Shown here: piece by piece, positions 15,045 through 15,237 of the stretch
Layout of the letters: every line of letters starts with the position of its first letter
How positions within the stretch are numbered: the first letter of the stretch is position 1
Origin: Desulfosarcina sp.
GTDB taxonomy: Bacteria > Desulfobacterota > Desulfobacteria > Desulfobacterales > Desulfosarcinaceae
Reading direction: 5' to 3'
Assembly (NCBI GenBank): GCA_018224455.1
Contig: JAGTUY010000329.1
Coordinates: forward strand, 1 to 15,237
DNA length: 15,237 nt
Notes under the pieces: model-generated
The model's input: the letters and a program-made list of their open reading frames with translations, nothing else
Told to the model about the DNA's origin: nothing
The model's database searches: none
Translations under genes and position numbers: made by a program

Positions 15045-15237
15045 TGGCCATTCCTGAGCACCACCTGGATGATCACGGCCGATCATCCCTTAGCCGTCCA
15101 AGCCGGCGCAGCCGTGCTGGAATCCGGCGGCAACGCCGTGGTATTGATCCAGTCGCTGTACGAATTGGCGATGGACCTGATCGACTTCAAGGCCGATCCG
15201 CAGCAGGCCAATGAAGCGCCGCGCTGGCGCTCCAACC
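15045..15237 (+). pseudogene. Gamma-glutamyltranspeptidase relic with internal deletion (runs off the window)
   Basis: One open frame reads MITADHPLAVQAGAAVLE then SGGNAV, which is the N-terminal GGT pattern (HPLA..AG..VL..GGNAVDA). It continues directly into a LIDFKADPQQANEAPRWRSN segment, which resembles the near-C-terminal GGT part (D-F..DPQ.A..APRW). In a real GGT these pieces are several hundred residues apart and flank the autocatalytic Thr, so the middle and the nucleophile are missing. The join at about 15137-15143 is in frame. There is no ribosome site before the ATG at 15069, and the frame is open back to a stop at 15042. GGT cleaves gamma-glutamyl bonds of glutathione in the periplasm; this copy cannot. 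The 3' end lies outside the window. Confidence 0.65.

Overview
The window looks like a chromosomal segment of an anaerobic, sulfonate-using bacterium, most likely a Desulfobacterota member of the Desulfosarcina/Desulfobacter type. The grounds are a taurine/cysteate desulfonation gene set, an HpsN-type dehydrogenase remnant, a TRAP solute receptor and an E. coli-like Pgm beside glgC/glgA. The taxonomic call is an inference from gene content; no marker gene is present.

Region 1 (1-6672, all minus strand) is an intact organosulfonate block. Read in the direction of transcription it is ridA, cuyA-like PLP lyase, Asp/Glu-racemase-family protein, FCD-type GntR regulator, a spacer with a perfect 14+14 bp palindrome, then xsc, tpa and the start of ald. 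Tpa moves the amino group of taurine to pyruvate. Ald regenerates pyruvate from the alanine formed. Xsc splits sulfoacetaldehyde into acetyl phosphate and sulfite. The CuyA-like lyase would split cysteate into pyruvate, ammonia and sulfite, with RidA clearing the aminoacrylate intermediate. Both routes yield sulfite, a respiratory electron acceptor in sulfate/sulfite reducers.

Region 2 (about 6685-10213) is a graveyard. On the minus strand, the 3' end of a DegT-like aminotransferase, an internal piece of hpsN and a dctP lacking its 3' end are joined at two out-of-frame junctions; dctP also carries a frameshift in its signal peptide. After a 687 bp AT-rich divergent spacer, the plus strand holds a uspA gene broken by a perfect 19 bp tandem duplication, an OmpA/MotB-like gene damaged at both ends, and an unidentified C-terminal reading-frame fragment.

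Region 3 (10311-15019, plus strand) is an intact glycogen-synthesis run: glgC, a 342 bp low-complexity spacer, then glgA and pgm overlapping by 4 bp. Pgm makes glucose-1-phosphate, GlgC activates it to ADP-glucose, and GlgA polymerises it.

Region 4 (15020-15237) holds a gamma-glutamyltranspeptidase relic in which N-terminal and C-terminal pieces are joined in frame with the middle missing.

The main oddity is the contrast between intact metabolic genes and spacers full of deletion-junction remnants. It fits ongoing genome erosion, perhaps in a host-associated or bottlenecked lineage, but assembly artefacts cannot be excluded from the sequence alone. I found no convincing wholly new biological system. 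The nearest lead is the cuyA-racemase-ridA module with its GntR regulator and palindromic operator candidate.
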